Shown here: positions 6,246-8,789 of the stretch, one piece after another
How positions within the stretch are numbered: position 1 is the first letter of the stretch
How the letters are laid out: each line of letters opens with the position of its first letter
Assembly: GCA_050012355.1 (NCBI GenBank)
Contig: JBEKHI010000352.1
Location: 1 to 8,789, forward strand
Source of the DNA: JBEKHI01 sp050012355
GTDB taxonomy: Bacteria > Actinomycetota > Actinomycetes > Streptosporangiales > Streptosporangiaceae
Direction: 5' to 3'
Length of the DNA: 8,789 nucleotides
The notes under the pieces: model-generated
The model's database searches: none
What the model was told of the DNA's origin: nothing
The model's input: the letters and a program-made list of their open reading frames with translations, nothing else
Made by a program: the position numbers and the translations under genes

Positions 6246-6270
6246 TGTCTGCGAAATCGGTCGGCCTCCA
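6246..6270. repeat. right terminal inverted repeat of the IS
   Basis: The reverse complement begins TGGAGGCCGACCGA and matches the left end at 20 of 25 positions. AGG follows at 6271-6273. Confidence 0.85.
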
Positions 6271-6868
6271 AGGTACGCGGATCAACCTCAGCGGTGCAGT
6301 TCTCATTGGCCTGGACTTCTCCCGATGCAATCTTTCCGATGCGGACTTCCACGGTGCGCGGTTCAGCGGGCGCGCCAACTTCAGCGGTGCGCGGTTTAGC
6401 GGTAGCACCGAGTTCGCCGACGCGCGGTTTGGCGGCGACACCGAGTTCGTCGGTGCACGGTTCAGCGGCGACACCTGGTTCTGCGAGGCGCGGTTCAGCG
6501 GAGTCGCTTGGTTTGACGAGGCGCAATTCAGCGAGGCCGCCGAGTTTGGCGAGGCGCGGTTCGGTTGGGGTGCCACATTCCGTGAGGCGCGGTTCAGCGG
6601 GCCCGCCGAGTTCAGCGGTGCGGAGTTCGGGGAGCGCACCACGTTTCGGGGTGCGTGGTTCGGCGAGGCCTCCAAGTTTGTCCAGGCGCGGTTTGGCGAG
6701 ACCGCTAAGTTTGATAAGGCGCAATTCAACGGGAACGCCTGGTTTGACGAGGCACGGTTCAGCGAGGACGCCGGGTTCAGAGAGGCGCGGTTCGGCGGGG
6801 ACGCCCGGTTCGGCGGGGGCGCAGCTCAGCAGAGGCTCTCGGTTCGACTTCGAGCAAACACAAGCTAA
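6271..6868 (+). pseudogene. 3' part of the pentapeptide-repeat protein gene
   Basis: This is the displaced C-terminal part of the gene that starts near 4282. It resumes as TRINLSGAVLIGLDFSRCNL after the shared AGG and continues in frame with the 5' part. It then has 14 units of 11 residues of the type ARFSGxxxFxx, the Phe-centred pentapeptide_3-like pattern, ending with a short polar tail and TAA 6866-6868. Such repeats fold into a right-handed quadrilateral beta-helix. Their role in membrane-anchored actinobacterial proteins is unknown. The frame is also open back to GTG 6245 inside the IS end, so a 207-residue repeat-only protein could be made if that start were used; its ribosome-binding site is weak. 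Confidence 0.82.
6356..6817 (+). repeat. 14 tandem 33-bp units encoding pentapeptide-like repeats
   Basis: Fourteen consecutive 33-bp units, each starting GCGCGGTTC or a close variant (ARF, AQF, AEF, AWF), encode 11-residue repeats with Phe at a 6+5 spacing. Units differ at many positions, so this is diverged coding repetition and not a recent expansion. Confidence 0.75.
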
Positions 6869-7094
6869 TCCCCAGAAGAAGCATGAATGGCCCCAAGACT
6901 GGCATACCGAGCTATCCCCCTCGGGGCTCCTACTTCTAGTAAAATCCACGGCACAAAGCGCAGCAGGAATGTAGGACTCTTCCCCGCAGACCGTCAACCG
7001 GCGGAAATCAGGCGCCAGTGGCAATGAGTCGTCCTTGCGTGCCGACCAGCCAGCGCCGTCCGGAACGCCTCCGGCGGGGACCTCGGGCTCCAGG
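6869..7094. other. non-coding stretch after the pentapeptide-repeat gene
   Basis: I see no ORF with credible composition on either strand. Long shadow frames here are extensions of the repeat-gene shadows. One small hairpin, CCGGA-ACGCC-TCCGG, lies near 7060-7075. Confidence 0.4.
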
Positions 7095-7211
7095 ATGGAC
7101 GATCACACCGTCGAGGTCCCGCGTGGCTGGAGTAGGTGCCTGGTCATCCCGTCACCATCGGCCCAGACAAAGCCGAGCGGGCCCGGCGGGTGGGCCGACG
7201 GTGACGGATGA
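7095..7211 (+). CDS. possible 38-residue protein
   Basis: ATG 7095 opens 38 codons (MDDHTVEVPRGWSRCLVIPS, then a Pro/Gly-rich tail) ending at TGA 7209-7211. The stop overlaps the ATG of the next small ORF as ATGA, the usual sign of coupled genes. A purine-rich GGGGA lies at 7076-7080, too far away to be a strong ribosome-binding site. The N-terminal half looks protein-like, but no family is recognised. Confidence 0.22.
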   Translation: MDDHTVEVPRGWSRCLVIPSPSAQTKPSGPGGWADGDG

Positions 7212-7285
7212 CCAGCCGGGCGAGGTGCGCTAGTTGCGCTGACAAATCCGGCGCGTTCGCGCTGGTCAACGGCCTGTTCTGCTAA
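7208..7285 (+). CDS. possible 25-residue Cys-containing peptide
   Basis: ATG 7208 overlaps the preceding TGA. The 25 residues include RCASCADKSGAFALVNGLFC, with a CxxC pair and a terminal Cys, followed by TAA 7283-7285. It resembles the start of a small zinc-ribbon protein that stops early. The stop lies inside the TGCTAACG repeat, so the original 3' end may have been replaced by the integration junction. Low confidence. Confidence 0.22.
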   Translation: MTSRARCASCADKSGAFALVNGLFC

Positions 7286-7299
7286 CGGAATTGCTAACG
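7280..7299. repeat. 8-bp direct repeat, period 12, near the tRNA fragment
   Basis: TGCTAACG occurs at 7280-7287 and 7292-7299, separated by GAAT. It lies about 115 bp before the tRNA fragment. It may be a recombinase arm-type site. The 12-bp period matches the repeat at 40-62. Confidence 0.5.
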
Positions 7300-7414
7300 A
7301 GACTCGGCGAGACGAGGTGAAACAGCCCGCGAGACCGGCGACGACCACCAAGACCAAGGCCAGGTCAACAGAGACACGCCGAGACGGGGAGACGCCGAAG
7401 ACGTACGTCGTACT

Positions 7415-7460
7415 GCTCATAACCCAGAGGTCGCAGGCTCAAATCCTGCCCCCGCTACCA
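7415..7460 (+). tRNA. 3' fragment of an initiator-type tRNA-Met (CAT), probable attachment-site scar
   Basis: From 7415 the sequence reads as the anticodon loop (CTCATAA), the 3' anticodon strand CCCAG, variable loop AGGTC, T-arm GCAGG-CTCAAAT-CCTGC and acceptor strand CCCCGCT, then A and CCA at 7458-7460. This closely follows actinobacterial tRNA-fMet. The 5' anticodon strand is TACTG, which cannot pair with CCCAG, and no D arm forms, so it is not a working tRNA. T54 of the T-loop is C. A break at the anticodon loop is typical of attB/attP cores used by tyrosine recombinases of actinobacterial integrative elements. The terminator that follows directly suggests that chromosomal sequence lies to the right and the element to the left. 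No integrase gene is in the window. Confidence 0.7.
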
Positions 7461-7465
7461 GCGTC

Positions 7466-7497
7466 AGAGGCCGGATCCGAACAAGGATCCGGCCTCT
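7466..7497 (+). terminator. strong stem-loop after the tRNA fragment
   Basis: AGAGGCCGGATCC (7466-7478) and GGATCCGGCCTCT (7485-7497) form a perfect 13-bp stem with loop GAACAA, starting 5 bp after CCA and followed by a T-containing stretch. A hairpin of this kind commonly follows tRNA-fMet genes in actinomycetes. It probably is the native terminator of the former full tRNA. Confidence 0.8.
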
Positions 7498-7598
7498 TGC
7501 TTGTTATGGGCGCCCAGCGACTTCCGGTCTCCGTCGTGCTGGCTCGCCTGGTCCCAGCCGCGTGCTCCGGTCGTCGGCCTCGAGCGGCGCGAGACTTG

Positions 7599-7618
7599 AT
7601 GCTAATATGCTTTTATGC
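7599..7618 (+). promoter_or_regulatory. probable leaderless promoter and operator of vapB
   Basis: TAATAT (7603-7608) is a good -10 box ending 6 bp before the vapB ATG (7615). Transcription would therefore begin at or near the start codon, and no ribosome-binding site is present. ATGC recurs at 7599, 7607 and 7615 with an exact 8-bp period. Such spacing could suit a ribbon-helix-helix repressor, so VapB or VapBC autoregulation is likely. The -35 is not clear. Confidence 0.5.
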
Positions 7619-7872
7619 GCACCACGATTGATATGCCCGATACGCTGATGCGAGCGGCCAAGGCCAGGGCAGCTGAGCACGGCGAAAGTCTGAAGGATCT
7701 CGTGAACCGAGCGCTAGCGCACGAACTCGGGCTACCGTCTGGGGCGACGCGGAAGACGGGGCGGGTCGCGCTTCCGCTAATCGCCCGTGACGCGGCACCT
7801 GTGGTCCTTGTCACAAACGATGATATTGCGGCCGCACTTGAAGTCGAAGATATTGAACGGTACTCGTCGTGA
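7615..7872 (+). CDS. vapB: VapB-type ribbon-helix-helix antitoxin
   Basis: An 85-residue protein. Residues 1-45 (MRTTIDMPDTLMRAAKARAA, then ESLKDLVNRALAHELG) show the beta strand and two helices of a ribbon-helix-helix DNA-binding domain, with the TTIDMP strand typical of VapB antitoxins. The C-terminal half (residues 50-85) is flexible and acidic at its end (NDDIAAALEVEDIERY), as expected for the part that wraps the toxin. ATG 7615 is the only sensible start, and the gene appears leaderless. Its TGA overlaps the toxin's GTG (GTGA), so the pair is translationally coupled. VapB would neutralise VapC and repress the operon. Confidence 0.88.
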   Translation: MRTTIDMPDTLMRAAKARAAEHGESLKDLVNRALAHELGLPSGATRKTGRVALPLIARDAAPVVLVTNDDIAAALEVEDIERYSS

Positions 7873-8294
7873 TCCTGGTTGACGTTGGGGTCTGGCTCGC
7901 CGCGGTCTGGGGACGGCATGTGCACTACCCAGTCGCGTCCGGCTGGCTTAACCGGCAGGCGGACGACCTGGTTTTCTGCCGTGTTACCCAGATGAGTCTG
8001 CTGAGGCTGCTGTCCAACCCCGCCATCATGGGTGATGACTCAGTCGATCGCAGCCAGGCCTGGCGGTTGTTCGACCAACTGTGGTCGGATGAGCGCGTCC
8101 TGTGGGCGGACGAGCCGGACGAGCTGGATGCTGTCTGGCGGGCGATCTCGGCGCGCGACGACAAGAGCCACAAGCTGTGGACAGACGACTATCTGGCGGC
8201 CTTCGCCCAGGCGAGCGACCTTACGCTGGCGACTCTCGACCGCAAGCTTCCGGGCCGCTATCCCTCAGTCCGAGTGGAATCGTTGCTGTCCTGA
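7869..8294 (+). CDS. vapC: VapC-type PIN-domain toxin ribonuclease
   Basis: A 141-residue PIN-domain protein starting at GTG 7869 inside the antitoxin stop. The N-terminal ILVDVGVWLA supplies the first metal-binding Asp (D5). FCRVTQMSLLRLL (36-48) is the second conserved block, with Gln41 where many PIN domains have Glu; I recall the same RVTQ form in an actinobacterial VapC subgroup. KLWTDDYLAAFA (102-113) provides D106/D107, and LATLDRKL (120-127) gives D124. VapC toxins are Mg-dependent RNases that cleave tRNA or rRNA and stop growth when released from VapB; the RNA target cannot be inferred. The length is normal and no damage is seen. It lies just right of the tRNA-derived junction, so it may belong to flanking chromosome or to a second element. 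Confidence 0.9.
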   Translation: MILVDVGVWLAAVWGRHVHYPVASGWLNRQADDLVFCRVTQMSLLRLLSNPAIMGDDSVDRSQAWRLFDQLWSDERVLWADEPDELDAVWRAISARDDKSHKLWTDDYLAAFAQASDLTLATLDRKLPGRYPSVRVESLLS

Positions 8295-8341
8295 GCCGAC
8301 CAACGTGTCTTGCCGAATTGCCCTTTAGTACTTCTAATCAA

Positions 8342-8405
8342 GGCGGCGACGCTCCGCGCCGCCGCCCCCGCCGCACACGCACCGGGCGTGCGGCCCTGGG
8401 GGCCG
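8342..8405. other. three consecutive GC hairpins after vapC
   Basis: Three stem-loops follow one another: GGCGGCG/CGCCGCC (8342-8348 with 8357-8363), CACGC/GCGTG (8376-8380 with 8386-8390) and CGGCCC/GGGCCG (8391-8396 with 8400-8405). They lie in the 285-bp gap between vapC and the next gene, where I see no credible ORF. They may terminate the vapBC transcript from the left and the minus-strand kinase transcript from the right, or be part of a dispersed repeat. Confidence 0.35.
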
Positions 8406-8579
8406 ACCCGGCGCGGCGCGGCGGGCAGATTGCCATTACGCGAAACGCCAATTGGATCGGCTCGCTTGGCTACCCAACGTCGGTCAATGCACATGTTGCC
8501 GCACCGCTTCCGGTGCTCAGACGCTGCGCGTCCTGCGCTCAGGGTCGGCTTGCCGCCGAGAGCACCAGTTAGCTTTCCG

Positions 8580-8789
8580 CTACGCCTCTGCGTGTCGATG
8601 GACGATAGATACGGCGAAAAGCGCCAACTCCGCATCGTCCGGCGGCTCAAAGCTCTTGAAGTACTCTTCTAGCTCTTCTCTGGCGACGGGGAACGCGTTG
8701 GGGCTGTCTCCTGCGTTGCGCCGCTCAAGCCTGCTTGCCAGCTCGTCTACTGGTACGTCGAAATAGTGCAACTCGATGTCTACGCCAAG
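8580..8789 (-). CDS. C-terminal part of a P-loop kinase-like (AAA family) protein
   Basis: The frame enters at the window edge and ends at TAG 8582-8580, giving the last 69 residues. IELHYFDVPVDELASRLERR, then FPVAREELEEYFKSFEPPDD and ELALF match the C-terminal half of small predicted nucleoside or sugar kinases of the AAA_33/zeta-like type: the strand before a lid helix (HYFDVP), a lid with paired Arg (SRLERRN) and a conserved FEPP segment. The Walker A part lies beyond the window, so catalysis cannot be judged. The substrate is unknown. It converges on vapBC. Confidence 0.75.
   Translation of the reverse strand, partial: LGVDIELHYFDVPVDELASRLERRNAGDSPNAFPVAREELEEYFKSFEPPDDAELALFAVSIVHRHAEA

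Larger units (their letters stand above)
4971..6270 (+). mobile_element. complete IS3-family insertion sequence, 1300 bp
   Basis: The left end begins TGGACCCCGACCGG at 4971 and the right end, read inward from 6270, begins TGGAGGCCGACCGA. The terminal 25 bp match at 20 positions. The element is flanked by AGG on both sides. It carries orfA and orfB in the usual IS3 arrangement, with a -1 frameshift signal between them, and both frames are open, so it looks transposition-competent. It sits inside the pentapeptide-repeat gene. Intact reading frames and a perfect duplication suggest recent insertion. The IS name or subgroup cannot be given without a database search. Confidence 0.92.

Noticed and set aside
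6356..6817. CRISPR-like array
   Set aside because: The 33-bp units are continuous, diverged and in frame within a coding sequence, with no unique spacers.
6227..7024. 265-codon minus-strand ORF, and plus-strand ORF 6294-6974
   Set aside because: Both are shadows of the 33-bp repeat units. Their repetitive ELR/AEP and RGSA patterns only mirror the pentapeptide coding repeats.
7103..7420. Minus-strand ORF with a lipoprotein-like start (VVVAGLAGC)
   Set aside because: It crosses the 12-bp-period repeats and ends in low-complexity sequence with no ribosome-binding site. The hydrophobic run is the antisense of a Lys/Thr/Ala-coding-like stretch.
7383..7460. A complete tRNA gene
   Set aside because: GACGGGG at 7383-7389 partly pairs with the acceptor 3' strand, but no D arm forms, the anticodon stem cannot pair, and the length would be off by one. 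Only the 3' part is genuine.

Overview
The window is high-GC DNA with GTG and TTG starts and actinobacterial protein families (an XRE/TPR regulator, a membrane-anchored pentapeptide-repeat protein, a VapBC pair). It most likely comes from an actinomycete chromosome, within or beside an integrated element. No species can be named from the sequence alone.

Left part (about 1-1370): a minus-strand operon of three small overlapping genes. The middle one carries an in-frame amber codon. A divergent promoter region of about 300 bp follows.

Positions 1370-3792: a plus-strand operon with an XRE-family regulator followed, through a TTGA overlap, by an HFCD/phosphopantothenoylcysteine-decarboxylase-like flavoprotein. 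A Nudix hydrolase gene converges on it. The Nudix gene carries one extra base in a four-C run. Without that base the Nudix and flavoprotein genes would end in the same CTAG.

Positions 3793-6868: a leader-like gap with dyad symmetry, a 56-codon minus-strand gene, and a divergent pentapeptide-repeat gene cut in two by a complete 1300-bp IS3-family element (4971-6270). The element has terminal inverted repeats, a 3-bp AGG target duplication and an A-run frameshift site between orfA and orfB. Removing the element and one target copy restores one open frame of about 427 codons.

Positions 6869-7614: mostly non-coding. It holds two possible tiny overlapping ORFs, a 12-bp-spaced direct repeat, and the 3' part of an initiator-type tRNA (anticodon CAT to CCA) followed by a strong 13-bp stem-loop. 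The missing 5' half suggests an attachment-site scar, that is, the right edge of an integrated element lying to the left.

Positions 7615-8789: a VapBC toxin-antitoxin pair with a probably leaderless vapB, a hairpin-rich spacer, and the 3' end of a P-loop kinase-like gene on the minus strand that runs off the window.

The region reads as accessory DNA. It has a regulator with two nucleotide/flavin-type enzymes, a divergent cassette of unknown function, a recent transposition, and a toxin-antitoxin pair just outside a tRNA-derived junction.
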